Source of the DNA: Dysosmobacter sp. Marseille-Q4140
GTDB taxonomy: Bacteria; Bacillota; Clostridia; Oscillospirales; Oscillospiraceae
DNA length: 64,000 nucleotides
NCBI GenBank assembly: GCA_018228705.1
Contig: CP073694.1
Span: forward strand, 2,790,001 to 2,854,000
Direction of reading: 5' to 3'
Shown: in pieces, positions 55,840 to 64,000 of the stretch
Layout: each line of letters begins with the position of its first letter
Numbering within the stretch: position 1 is the first letter of the stretch
The notes under the pieces: model-generated
What the model was told of the DNA's origin: nothing
The model's input: the letters and a program-made list of their open reading frames with translations, nothing else
Databases searched by the model: none
Made by a program: the position numbers and the translations under genes

Positions 55840-57015
55840 TTAGAAGCACTTGCGATAGATGGCCTCTTCGCTCTCGAGGTCGAAGGGATAGTAGGCGTTG
55901 GTCATGAGGCGCTGCTGGTTGGCCTCCACAGACTGGGGGAAGGCCTTGAAGTCGGCCTCGGTGAAGCCGCAGTCGCGCAGGGGACGCAGGGGCAGGATGC
56001 GCTGGAGCAGGGCATTCATCTCAGGGATGGCATCCTCCGCCTTGCAGCCCAGGATCTTGGCCACCAGCTCCTTGAACTTCATGATCTCGCCGGTGGGGTT
56101 CTTCTCGTCATAGTAGTCCATGATGGCGCCGAAGAGCATATAGTTGCTCTCGCCGTGGGGCACGTGATAGGTGCCGCCCAAGGGGAAGCTCATGCCGTGG
56201 ACAGGGCCGCAGCCGGCCTTCAGGAAGGCGATGCCGGCGTAGAAGGAGGCGGTCACGAACTCCAGCATATAGTCGAACCGGGCGTCGGGACCCTTCTCGT
56301 CGATCAGCTTGAACCCCTTGAGGATCATGTCCATGGCCTTCTCGCTGAAGAGCTCGGAGGTGATGGTCTTGCGGTGGGGGCTCAGGAAGGACTCAGTGGC
56401 GTGGACCAGAGCGTCGATGGCGGAGCAGGCGAAGGGCTTGTAGGGCAGGGTCCGCAGCAGGTCGGGGATCAGGCACACCTTGTTGGGGATGATGTCGTCG
56501 GAGACCAGGCCCAGCTTGGTCTCGCCGCCGGTCAGCACGCCGTCCTTCTCGTCCTTGACGATGGCCACAGAGATGTTGGTGCACTCACTGCCGGTGCCGC
56601 AGGTGGTGGGGATGGCGATGACGTCCTTCTCATGGATCACGGGGAAGCGCTTGAAGTACAGGTTGTGGACCGTGTCGGGGCGCTTGCAGCCCAGCAGCTT
56701 GCACAGGTCCATGATGGCGCCGCCGCCCACGGCGATGACGCGGTCATAGCTGTCGTAGGGGATGGCGTCGTACATGATCTGGATCATTTCCTCGCTGGGC
56801 TCGCCGGCGCCGAACTTCTCCTGGAACACGTAGTTGCACTTCAGCCCCAGGTCCTTCATGAAGGGGGTGTAGATGAACTCGTTGGTCAGCACCACGTCCC
56901 GCTCGTTCAGATCGAACTCCTTGGCCATGTCGGCGAAGGTCTGGAACTTGTACACGGTGGGCGCGAAGATGATCTCTCTCTTATCGGCCATCAGGGCAGC
57001 GGAAAAAGCATCCAT
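55840..57015 (-). CDS. Iron-containing alcohol dehydrogenase, 4-hydroxybutyrate dehydrogenase-like
   Basis: A 391-residue group III (Fe-dependent) dehydrogenase. The NAD-binding loop is AVGGGAIMDLCK, followed by PTTCGTGSE. Metal ligands are Asp in SAIDALVHATESF with its His, and His residues in HGMSFPLGGTYHVPHG. Overall it looks closest to 4-hydroxybutyrate dehydrogenases of butyrate-forming Clostridia, but glycerol- or propanol-type activities cannot be excluded. GGAG precedes the ATG. It is downstream of the transketolase pair, 80 bases away. Confidence 0.85.
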   Translation of the reverse strand: MDAFSAALMADKREIIFAPTVYKFQTFADMAKEFDLNERDVVLTNEFIYTPFMKDLGLKCNYVFQEKFGAGEPSEEMIQIMYDAIPYDSYDRVIAVGGGAIMDLCKLLGCKRPDTVHNLYFKRFPVIHEKDVIAIPTTCGTGSECTNISVAIVKDEKDGVLTGGETKLGLVSDDIIPNKVCLIPDLLRTLPYKPFACSAIDALVHATESFLSPHRKTITSELFSEKAMDMILKGFKLIDEKGPDARFDYMLEFVTASFYAGIAFLKAGCGPVHGMSFPLGGTYHVPHGESNYMLFGAIMDYYDEKNPTGEIMKFKELVAKILGCKAEDAIPEMNALLQRILPLRPLRDCGFTEADFKAFPQSVEANQQRLMTNAYYPFDLESEEAIYRKCF

Positions 57016-57095
57016 ATCTGGTTCTCCTTTTCAAAATTTTTAAATAATGGCGATACAGGCAGGGTCCCTGATCGGGACCCTGCCGGATATCCGAT

Positions 57096-58067
57096 TTACT
57101 TGCGGGCGACGGCCTTCTTCACGGCCGCCACGATGTTGGCGGCGCGCAGGCCGTACTCGTCCATCAGGAAGTCCTGGGGACCCACCTGACCGAACTGGTC
57201 CTGGACGCCCACGAACTCCTGGATGGTGGGGGCGTTCTTGGCCAGGCAGTTGGCCACCACGCTGCCCAGACCGCAGGTGACGTTGTGGTTCTCAGCGGTG
57301 ACGATGGCGCCGGTCTCCTTGGCGGCCTTGACCACCAGCTCCTCGTCCAGCGGCTTCCAGGTGAACATGTCGATGACACGGACGGAGATGCCCTCCGCAG
57401 CCAGGGCCTCGTAGGCCTTCAGGCTCTCGTCCACCATGATGCCGGAGGTAATGATGGTGGCGACATCCTTGTCGGACTCGTGCAGCACCACGCCCTTGCC
57501 GATCTCGAACTCAGAGCCCTCGCCGTACACCTGGATGATGCCCTTGCGGACGAAGCGGGTGTAGCTGACGCCCTCCACGTTCACCAGCTGACGGGTGATG
57601 CTGGCCAGCTGGTCATAGTCGGCGGGATCCAGCACGGTGGTCTCGGGGATGGACAGGTACATGGCCGCGTCCTCCAGCGGCATATGGGTGCCGCCGTTGA
57701 AGGCGGCGGTGACGCCGGCGTCGGAGCCCAGCACCCGGACGCTCAGCCCGGCGTAGGCGGCGGACATGTAGATCTGGTCATAGCAGCGGCGGGAGGAGAA
57801 GGTGCCGAAGGAGTGGAAGAACACCTTCTTGCCGGTGGCGGCCAGGCCGGCGGCCACGCCGGCGGCGTTGCCCTCGGCGATGCCGGCCTCAAAGGCCCGG
57901 TCGGGGTAGTTCTTGCGCAGCATCTTGGTGTTGATGCAGCCCATCAGGTCGCAGTCCACGTAGCAGATGGACTTGTCCTCCGCCATCATCTCGTTCAGCG
58001 TCAGAGCGAGACCGTCCCGGCAGGCCCGGGAATCTTTCTTGTGCTCACCAATCAGTTTCACGTTCAT
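57096..58067 (-). CDS. Transketolase, C-terminal subunit
   Basis: A 323-residue protein equal to the pyrimidine-binding and C-terminal domains of transketolase: FEAGIAEGNAAGVAAGLAATGKKVFFHSF with the catalytic Glu, then a C-terminal domain with ENHNVTCGLGSVVA. Together with the N-terminal subunit encoded 15 bases upstream it forms a complete ThDP enzyme moving two-carbon units between sugar phosphates. GAGGGTGAG precedes the ATG. Split transketolases are common in Clostridia and often act in special sugar routes. Confidence 0.92.
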   Translation of the reverse strand: MNVKLIGEHKKDSRACRDGLALTLNEMMAEDKSICYVDCDLMGCINTKMLRKNYPDRAFEAGIAEGNAAGVAAGLAATGKKVFFHSFGTFSSRRCYDQIYMSAAYAGLSVRVLGSDAGVTAAFNGGTHMPLEDAAMYLSIPETTVLDPADYDQLASITRQLVNVEGVSYTRFVRKGIIQVYGEGSEFEIGKGVVLHESDKDVATIITSGIMVDESLKAYEALAAEGISVRVIDMFTWKPLDEELVVKAAKETGAIVTAENHNVTCGLGSVVANCLAKNAPTIQEFVGVQDQFGQVGPQDFLMDEYGLRAANIVAAVKKAVARK

Positions 58068-58082
58068 GATCTCACCCTCCTC

Positions 58083-58916
58083 TTAAGCGTTCTTGGCGTC
58101 TTCATACGCCTTCTCAGCGGCGGCCAGCGCCTCGGCCCACTGCTCTTCGTTGGGCTGAGAGGAGTGGTCGTGCTTGGGCTCGGCGAAGGTGGCGCCCTTG
58201 CCCTTGCAGGTGTCCAGCACGATGCAGCTGGGAACGCCCTTGGTGGCGTAGGCCTTCTGGATGGCGTCGTAGATGGCGGTCACGTCATGGCCGTCGATCT
58301 CCTGGGTGAACAGGCCGAAGGAGGCGGCCTTCTTGGCGATGTCGCCGTGGGCCAGGATGTCGTCGGTGGGGCCGTCCAGCTGATAGCCGTTGTTATCGAT
58401 GAAGTAGATGATGTTGTCCAGCTTGTGGGCATAGGCGAAGTGGAAGGCCTCCCAGACCTGTCCCTCGTCCGCCTCACCGTCGCCGATGACGCAGAAGACG
58501 TGGTTGTTGCGGCCGTCAATCTTATTGCCCAGCGCCGCGCCGGTGGCGGTGGAGGCGCCCTGGCCCAGAGAGCCGGTGGTCAGATCCACGCCCGGGGTCA
58601 GCTTGCGGTCGGTGTGGCTGGGGAACTTGGTGTGAGGATGGTTCAGGGTATAGGCCTCTTCCATCGGGTAATAACCCATGAGGCCGAAGGTGGCGTAGGC
58701 CACGGGGCCGGCGTGGCCCTTGCTGAGCACCAGCCAGTCGCGGTCCTCCCACCGGGGATTCTTGGGATCAAATTTCATGACCTCTCCGTACAGGACGGCC
58801 ATCAGGTCGGCCAGGTCCATGGAACCGCCCACGTGGCCGAATCCACGGGAGTGGATGACCTTCAGCGTTTCCAGCCGGATCTGCGCCGCCAGAACCTTGC
58901 AGTTTTTCTCGTTCAT
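58083..58916 (-). CDS. Transketolase, N-terminal subunit
   Basis: A 277-residue ThDP pyrophosphate-binding subunit. Signatures are GFGHVGGSMDLADLMAVLYG, LVLSKGHAGPVAYA, and the thiamine motif GDGEADEGQVWEAFHFAYAHKLDNIIYFIDNNGYQLDG in its GDG and NN parts. Start at 58916 is favoured by GGAAG upstream and by family alignment. Upstream is a 690-base control region shared with a LacI regulator whose operators may govern this gene. Confidence 0.93.
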   Translation of the reverse strand: MNEKNCKVLAAQIRLETLKVIHSRGFGHVGGSMDLADLMAVLYGEVMKFDPKNPRWEDRDWLVLSKGHAGPVAYATFGLMGYYPMEEAYTLNHPHTKFPSHTDRKLTPGVDLTTGSLGQGASTATGAALGNKIDGRNNHVFCVIGDGEADEGQVWEAFHFAYAHKLDNIIYFIDNNGYQLDGPTDDILAHGDIAKKAASFGLFTQEIDGHDVTAIYDAIQKAYATKGVPSCIVLDTCKGKGATFAEPKHDHSSQPNEEQWAEALAAAEKAYEDAKNA

Positions 58917-59317
58917 CAGGTGTTTCTTCCTTTCCTTTTCATTTTTGAGCACCGGGCCGCCGCAGGCGGCACGGCGCCAGTTTCACATCGGAAAAGACCT
59001 CCCTCCCGCGGAGGGGGGCGCCTGGGGAAAGAACAGGTCCGGCAAAGCGTGTACGTTCACACAAAGATGTAACTATCCACTCTCAATATCCAAAACCGCA
59101 TTTTCTGCCCTTGTGCGGCGAAAGCGGAAACGGAGCCGGGCAAGGCACGGGCGCGGTCCAAAGGGCGCACCTGTCCTACCTTGTATTCTACAGCAGCTTG
59201 AGGGGCCGCGTCAATGACAATTTACTTTTTAACGATCTATTTTCCCAACGGTCCCAGACGATTGAGGGCGAAAGAAAGGGGCCGGCGCCACAGGCAGGAA
59301 GGCTTCTTTGACCAAAA

Positions 59318-59333
59318 GCGGAAACGTTTGCGA
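59318..59333. promoter_or_regulatory. LacI-type operator, copy 1
   Basis: GCGGAAACGTTTGCGA, identical in 15 bases to 59533-59547. CGNAAACG/CGTTTNCG symmetry is the usual form for LacI regulators. It lies between the transketolase and lacI genes. Confidence 0.8.
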
Positions 59334-59451
59334 TTTTTTCGGCATTTTTTTATGAGAATCAGGATTTTTCTGAGAAACTGACGCTGTTGAAACAAAAAGA
59401 AAGATCTGTCCTATTGGTTGCGAAAATGGCACAAAAATACCAAAAAGATAT

Positions 59452-59480
59452 TGACATTGACAATGTAATCGTATATTCTG
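59452..59480 (+). promoter_or_regulatory. Promoter of the LacI regulator gene
   Basis: TTGACA (59452-59457), 17 bases and TATTCT (59475-59480); a second overlapping TTGACA follows at 59458. The rest of this long intergenic stretch, apart from the two operators and the hairpin, shows nothing clear. Confidence 0.7.
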
Positions 59481-59487
59481 TGGGTAG

Positions 59488-59520
59488 GCGGCCACAGGGG
59501 GACGCCCCCTGTGGCCGCCG
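59488..59520 (+). promoter_or_regulatory. Strong hairpin in the lacI leader
   Basis: GGCGGCCACAGGGGG and its exact complement flank ACG: a 15-bp perfect stem just after the promoter, with no T-run. It may slow or attenuate transcription. Confidence 0.75.
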
Positions 59521-59532
59521 CTTCCAGGCAAT

Positions 59533-59547
59533 CGGAAACGTTTGCGA
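59533..59547. promoter_or_regulatory. LacI-type operator, copy 2
   Basis: CGGAAACGTTTGCGA in the leader, 56 bases before the lacI start; suited to autorepression together with copy 1, about 215 bases away, by looping. Confidence 0.82.
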
Positions 59548-59602
59548 CATGGGAGACCTCCCGAGGCGCCCTCTGCGGCTCATGGAAGAAGGACGATGCC
59601 CT

Positions 59603-60607
59603 ATGAAAAACGTAACGCTGAAGGATGTGGCAAAAGCAGCAGGCGTGTCCTACGCCACTGTGTCCCGGGCCCTCTCCGGCAGTCCCCAGATCAGCGGTGC
59701 CACCCGGGAGCGGATCATCAAGCTGTGCGACGAGATGGGCTACACCACCAACTATGTGGCCCGGTCCATGGTGATGAAGAAAACGGATCTGATCGGCCTG
59801 GTGGTGCCGGCCATTGACAATGAGTTCATGTCCCAGCTGGCATATTACGCGGAGATGAGCGCCCGGGCCCACGGATACAATATCATGCTGTGCAATTCGG
59901 GCCCGGACCTGCGGCAGGAAAAGACCGTGGTGAAGCTGCTGCTGGGCCGCCAGGTGGATGGTATCCTGATCGTGCCCCAGAGCCCCAAGACCTACGAAAA
60001 CATCCAGGCCTACACCAGCCAGGTGCCCACGGTGTTTTTAGGGGAGAACCTGCGGGATCAGCCCCAGAGCTATGTGGCCGCGGACAACAGCTGGGGCACC
60101 TACATCGGTACTCGCTACCTCTGGGAACTGGGCCACCGGGACATTCTGTACTTCGGCCGCCGCCATTCCACCACCCACCAGCTGCGGGCGGAGGGGTACA
60201 TGCGGGCCTGCCAGGAGCTGGGCCTCAGGCAGAGGTTTTTCAACAGCGAGTATTCCCGCTCCTCCATTGAAAACGGATACCAGATGGCCAAGGAACTGTT
60301 CTCTCAACCCATCGACTATACCGCCATTTTTGCCTCCACGGATTCCAACGCTCTGGGCATCCTGAAGGCCGCGGACGAGCTGCATATTGCCATTCCCGAC
60401 CGGCTGAGCCTGATCGGCTTTGACGACATTCCCTCCACGGCGCTGCCCCGGATCGAACTGACCACCATTGAGCAGCCCAAGCGGGCCATGGCGGTCCAGG
60501 CGGTGGAGATGCTGCGGGACCGGATCGAAAACGGGACCCAGGGCTACGCCCACCAGATCCTCATGCCGGCTCTGGTGAAACGAGAGACCTGCGCCGGCCT
60601 GCGCTGA
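59603..60607 (+). CDS. LacI family transcriptional regulator
   Basis: A 334-residue sugar-responsive repressor. The helix-turn-helix starts TLKDVAKAAGVSYATVSRALSG at residue 4, with the hinge following; the effector domain has GLVVPAIDNEFMSQLA and later the SLIGFDDIP motif. GAAGGA precedes the ATG at 59603; longer frames upstream are promoter and hairpin sequence. It precedes the PHP and PfkB genes and probably controls these and the divergent transketolase genes. Confidence 0.92.
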   Translation: MKNVTLKDVAKAAGVSYATVSRALSGSPQISGATRERIIKLCDEMGYTTNYVARSMVMKKTDLIGLVVPAIDNEFMSQLAYYAEMSARAHGYNIMLCNSGPDLRQEKTVVKLLLGRQVDGILIVPQSPKTYENIQAYTSQVPTVFLGENLRDQPQSYVAADNSWGTYIGTRYLWELGHRDILYFGRRHSTTHQLRAEGYMRACQELGLRQRFFNSEYSRSSIENGYQMAKELFSQPIDYTAIFASTDSNALGILKAADELHIAIPDRLSLIGFDDIPSTALPRIELTTIEQPKRAMAVQAVEMLRDRIENGTQGYAHQILMPALVKRETCAGLR

Positions 60608-60656
60608 GGCGCCGGACGGTTCGATCCAGCAAATACTGATAGAAAGAGGCTATGTT

Positions 60657-61385
60657 ATGAACGGATACCTGTACGACCCGCACACCCATACGGCGGAGAC
60701 CAGCAAGTGCGGGCACCTGCCCGCGGCCGATGTGGTGGACCGCTATGTGCGCAACGGCTTCTCCGGCCTGGTGGTCACGGACCACCTGCATCCGGAGTAC
60801 CTGTCCCGCATCGACACGGACCACAACTGGGACCATGTGATGGATCACTACCTCTCCGGCTACCATGCCTCCAAGGCCCGGGGCGACGAGGTGGGACTGG
60901 ACGTGATCCTGGGCGCGGAACTGCGGTTCCCGGAAAACGATAACGACTACCTGGTCTACGGCATCGACGAGCAGTGGCTGCGTTCCAACCCTTATATGTG
61001 CTGCATGAGCGCGCAGGAGTTCTACGACAAGTTCCATGACCAGGTGCTCATCATCCACGCCCACCCCTTCCGCAAGGGCAGCGCTCCGGTTCAGGAGACC
61101 GCCGTCCACGGGGCGGAGATCATCAACGGCAACCCCCGCCACGAAAACAACAACGACAAGGCTCTGGAATTGTGCCTGCGGCATCCGGAGTATTACCGTC
61201 TGGCCGGGTCTGACACCCACCGGGACAAGGACGAGGCCCGGGCCGGCGTGATCCTGCCGGAGCGCGTCAAGGATTCCTACGCATACAAGGCCATCATCGA
61301 GAGCGGCCGGTTCCACCTGTGGAGCCCGGAGTTCCAGTCCTTCGTGGATGCGGATGAGAAGATCAGAGAGGAGAGCGGGAAATGA
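60657..61385 (+). CDS. PHP domain metallophosphatase
   Basis: A 242-residue PHP-fold protein. The first motif is DPHTHT, then TDHLHPEYL, the Glu in GAELRFPEN, HAHPFRKG and the C-terminal SDTHRD, which together bind three metals. Relatives are histidinol phosphatases or other sugar-phosphate phosphatases; the operon suggests a sugar-phosphate role. GAAAGAGG precedes the ATG, and the end overlaps the kinase start by four bases. Confidence 0.87.
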   Translation: MNGYLYDPHTHTAETSKCGHLPAADVVDRYVRNGFSGLVVTDHLHPEYLSRIDTDHNWDHVMDHYLSGYHASKARGDEVGLDVILGAELRFPENDNDYLVYGIDEQWLRSNPYMCCMSAQEFYDKFHDQVLIIHAHPFRKGSAPVQETAVHGAEIINGNPRHENNNDKALELCLRHPEYYRLAGSDTHRDKDEARAGVILPERVKDSYAYKAIIESGRFHLWSPEFQSFVDADEKIREESGK

Positions 61386-62257
61386 GCCGGTACGATTCCC
61401 TCATCATCGGTGAGGTGGCCCGGGACACCAACGTGGACTATGACGGCACCACCGTCAAGGCCATCGGCGGCGCCGTGTACTACTCCGGCTATGCCGCCGC
61501 CAACATCGGCCACAAGATCGCCGTGCTGCCCAAGGCGGACCCGGAGGTGGACCTGAAGGAGGCCTTTGCCAAGGCGCCCAACGCCACGGTCTATCCTCTG
61601 GTCAGCGAGACCTCCTTTGTCACCAAGAACGTCTACCACACCGCCGACCGGGAGCGCCGCACCTCCACCGTGGACAGCGTCATCACCCCTTACCGCACCG
61701 ACGAGGTGCCCCAGATCGACGCCGCCATCTGGCATCTGGCGGGCCTGGTGGGTGGGGACATCCCCAACGAGATGATCCCCTTCGCCGCCCAGCACGCCAT
61801 GGTGGCCATCGATGTCCAGTGCATGCTGCGCTGGGTGGAAAACGGCGGCATGGTCTACCACGACTGGGCCGAGAAGAAGGAGATGCTTCCCTACGTCCGC
61901 TTCCTCAAGACCGACGCCGCCGAGGCGGAGATCCTGACGGGCCTGACCGACCGGGCCGAGGCCGCCAAGGTCCTCTACGGTTGGGGTGCCAAGGAGGTCC
62001 TCATCACCCACAACACCGAGGTTCTGGTCTACGACGGCAAGGAGATCTACACCTGCCCCATCAAGGCCCGGAACCTCTCCGGCCGCACCGGCCGGGGCGA
62101 CACCACCTTCGCCGGGTACATCAACGAGCGGCTGACTGCCGACATCCCCACCGCACTCCGCACCGCCACGGCCCTGGTCTCTTTGAAGATGGAGACTCCG
62201 GGCCCCTTCCAGGGCACCCGGGCCGACGTGGAGGCCTACATGAAAGAATTCTTCTGA
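61382..62257 (+). CDS. PfkB family carbohydrate kinase
   Basis: A 291-residue ribokinase-type sugar kinase. The N-terminal Gly-rich KAIGGAVYYSGYAAANIG and the C-terminal GRTGRGDTTFAGY with the catalytic Asp match the family. Its Thr-rich NVYHTADRERRT region may form the lid. Substrate unknown; it begins with ATGA overlapping the PHP gene, so the two products likely handle one sugar. A terminator follows. Fructosamine, inositol or nucleoside kinases of this fold are alternatives. Confidence 0.88.
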   Translation: MSRYDSLIIGEVARDTNVDYDGTTVKAIGGAVYYSGYAAANIGHKIAVLPKADPEVDLKEAFAKAPNATVYPLVSETSFVTKNVYHTADRERRTSTVDSVITPYRTDEVPQIDAAIWHLAGLVGGDIPNEMIPFAAQHAMVAIDVQCMLRWVENGGMVYHDWAEKKEMLPYVRFLKTDAAEAEILTGLTDRAEAAKVLYGWGAKEVLITHNTEVLVYDGKEIYTCPIKARNLSGRTGRGDTTFAGYINERLTADIPTALRTATALVSLKMETPGPFQGTRADVEAYMKEFF

Positions 62258-62289
62258 GTCTGCTCAAGATACCGGACGCACAGATAAAC

Positions 62290-62317
62290 AGCCCGGCTCC
62301 CCAGAGGGAGCCGGGCT
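62290..62317 (+). terminator. Terminator of the lacI-PHP-pfkB operon
   Basis: AGCCCGGCTCCC and GGGAGCCGGGCT around CAGA, followed by GCTTTCGTT. Confidence 0.82.
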
Positions 62318-62386
62318 GCTTTCGTTATTTGCGGAAAAGGGGCGGATGGAGCACATCCCCGGTGTGCTCCGTCCTTTGGGCTCCGC

Positions 62387-63940
62387 TTATGACACGGCGG
62401 CCGCCGTCAGCGCGGCGCTGGGCGCGGCGGGGGCCAGGAACGTCTGGCGGACGGCGGTCAGATCCAGGGTGTAGACGCTGTCGTAGGGGGTGTACCGAAC
62501 CAGCAGATACGCGCCGTTGACCCCGGCGGGCCGCAGTTCCACGGAGCGGACGGCCGACCAGGCCGCCCTGGCCGAGCCGAACTGCTCCACCGGCAGGCAG
62601 GCCGCCAGGACCTCCGGGTCCGCCCAGCAGTCGCGCCAGGTTTCGCCGCCGTCCTCCGTTTGCAGCAGCGTCCAGGGCGCGTCTCCGCCGCCGCCCAGCA
62701 GGACGGCGCCCTCCGCGCTGTACGCCCACAGTGCCCGGACGCTGACGGAGAGCGGGCTGCCCGCCTCCGTCCAGGTCCTGCCGCCGTCGGCGGTGCGGAG
62801 CAGCCGGGCGCCGCTGACGGCCCAGCCGCCCGTCTCGCTGAAGAAGGAGCTGGCATCGGCCCCCTCCGGCAGGGCGTCCGCCTCCGGGGCGAAGGGGGCG
62901 TCGAGGGTGTCTGTCAGGACCCCGGCGGCCTCCAGCAGGTTCCCGTAGGCCCAGTGGCCGGCGGTCAGATCGGACCAGGGGCTCATACCCAGGCCCACCG
63001 GGCTCTGGGCCGCATCCCGGCCCAGCATCCGGTTGACGGCGGTCACCGCCTGGGCCCGGGTCACCGGAGCCTCCGGTCGGAACAGGCCGTCGGACCCGCC
63101 CTGCATCCAGCCCAGGACCGTGGCGCTGTGGATGTACCCGGCGGCCCAGTGGTCCGCCGGTACGTCGGCAAAGGGCTCCGTGTCACCGTAGAGGCCCACC
63201 GGCGGGGCGAACTGGCAGCGGTGCAGCAGCACCGCCAGCTGGGCCCGGGTCACCGGGGCCTCCGGATGAAAGGCGCCGTCGGCGTAGCCGGTGAACATGC
63301 CGTAGCTGGCCAGATAGCTGGCCGCCTGGCACTGGGCCTCGTCCGGGATGTCGCAGAAGGGGCCCTGGTAGCGGCTGCGCTGGTTGTCCGCCTCCAGCAG
63401 GGCATAGAGTATCTCCGCCAGCTCTCCCCGGGTCAGGGGATCGTCCGGCCGCACCAGGCCGTCCTCCGCCGTGAGGTAGGCCAGGTGCCGTTCCGTGCGC
63501 AGCACCGGCAGGTCGTCGGGCTTGGCGGGCCGCAGATACCTGCGCAGCTGCTCCACCGACAGGGCCTCCGCCGCCCGGACGAAGTCTTCCAGGGTTTCCG
63601 GGCCGCAGTTTACCCCGCCGCCGGGGGATCTCCACAAGAAGGCCCGGTCCGTCCCCATGGCCACGATGCGGTACGCCGGCTGGGTATAGGCTGGGGAAAA
63701 GACCGCGCAGCGTGGCGTGACCGTCACCAGCGTGCCGATGAGGCCGCCGTTTTCCCGGGAGGCCGTGTGATAGAAGGATACGGTGCCGGCGCCGGTCTCC
63801 GCGGTGACCTCGTCGTCAGAGAGGCCGGGGACCGTCAGGGTGAAGTCCGCGGTCTCCAGGCGGAAGGTCCCGGCGGCGGAGGCCGGGGCGGCCAGGGCGA
63901 ACACCAGGCAGATGCTCAGCAGGAGGGACGATCGTCTCAT
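62387..63940 (-). CDS. Secreted S-layer-homology (SLH) domain protein with Asp-box motifs
   Basis: A 517-residue surface protein. Signal peptide is residues 1-23 ending ASAA. An N-terminal domain (24-140) of unknown type follows. Three SLH repeats span about 155-200, 200-245 and 255-310, with GYADGAFHPEAPVTRAQLA typical of them, plus a partial fourth around 320-345. They would attach it to secondary cell-wall polymer. The C-terminal part has two Asp-box (BNR) motifs, TADGGRTW (383-390) and TEDGGETW (428-435), as in beta-propeller glycan-binding folds. AAAGGAGCT precedes the ATG. Confidence 0.87.
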   Translation of the reverse strand: MRRSSLLLSICLVFALAAPASAAGTFRLETADFTLTVPGLSDDEVTAETGAGTVSFYHTASRENGGLIGTLVTVTPRCAVFSPAYTQPAYRIVAMGTDRAFLWRSPGGGVNCGPETLEDFVRAAEALSVEQLRRYLRPAKPDDLPVLRTERHLAYLTAEDGLVRPDDPLTRGELAEILYALLEADNQRSRYQGPFCDIPDEAQCQAASYLASYGMFTGYADGAFHPEAPVTRAQLAVLLHRCQFAPPVGLYGDTEPFADVPADHWAAGYIHSATVLGWMQGGSDGLFRPEAPVTRAQAVTAVNRMLGRDAAQSPVGLGMSPWSDLTAGHWAYGNLLEAAGVLTDTLDAPFAPEADALPEGADASSFFSETGGWAVSGARLLRTADGGRTWTEAGSPLSVSVRALWAYSAEGAVLLGGGGDAPWTLLQTEDGGETWRDCWADPEVLAACLPVEQFGSARAAWSAVRSVELRPAGVNGAYLLVRYTPYDSVYTLDLTAVRQTFLAPAAPSAALTAAAVS

Positions 63941-64000
63941 GGCGGACAGCTCCTTTCGGAAAATGTGTGCCGGCGAAAGTGCCGCTTTATGATAACAACA

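Overview
The window is 64 kb of GC-rich, gene-dense chromosome from a Gram-positive anaerobe. The Feo iron system, the tRNA and codon style, the PTS, the split transketolase, the S-layer-homology protein and many small Clostridia-type genes suggest a gut member of the Oscillospiraceae (relatives of Flavonifractor, Intestinimonas or Dysosmobacter). That placement is inference; no rRNA or marker gene settles it.

Layout. 1-3774: end of a myo-inositol catabolic operon (iolB fragment, iolD, a small zinc-ribbon protein, iolG). 3930-5401: a secreted VanY-type peptidase facing a YfcE-type phosphoesterase. 5486-9732: an iron-uptake regulon (DUF3793 gene, feoA, feoA, feoB, Cys-rich FeoB partner, DtxR-like regulator) marked by repeated GTTAGY-N4-RCTAAC palindromes. 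9887-15048: peptidases, an unrecognised protein and two EamA transporters, one frameshifted. 15378-17147: an arsR, permease and thioredoxin-like operon with clear ArsR-type operators.

17642-28341 is an integrative mobilizable element of about 10.7 kb, visibly richer in AT in its left part. It is inserted at the 3' end of a GMP synthase gene and bounded by a 10-bp repeat. It carries a tyrosine integrase, excisionase, MobC-like protein, RepA-like ATPase, MobV relaxase with a recognisable oriT, and one long overlapping defence operon: controller, C5 methylase, NgoMIV-type endonuclease, Vsr, a RipA-like membrane protein and two TIR proteins. The last three genes are the best candidate here for an undescribed immune system. 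The sequence just outside its left end resembles its own right end, suggesting an earlier tandem insertion.

28330-32188: an ATP-pyrophosphatase-only GMP synthase and two adjacent glutamate dehydrogenases, one of which has lost the catalytic lysine. 32517-38773: a mannitol locus with its own Enzyme I and HPr. 39012-46070: pgi, a HAD phosphatase, six tRNA genes, GreA-like, ArsC-like, Dus and GNAT genes. 46266-50240: small regulators, a PPC protein, an EIIC-like transporter and a NiaR-type repressor whose probable operators sit both on its own promoter and on the transporter promoter. 50356-55218: a branched-chain amino-acid ABC operon. 55840-62257: an iron-dependent alcohol dehydrogenase, a two-subunit transketolase and a LacI regulator, PHP phosphatase and sugar kinase cluster. 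62387-63940: an SLH-domain surface protein.
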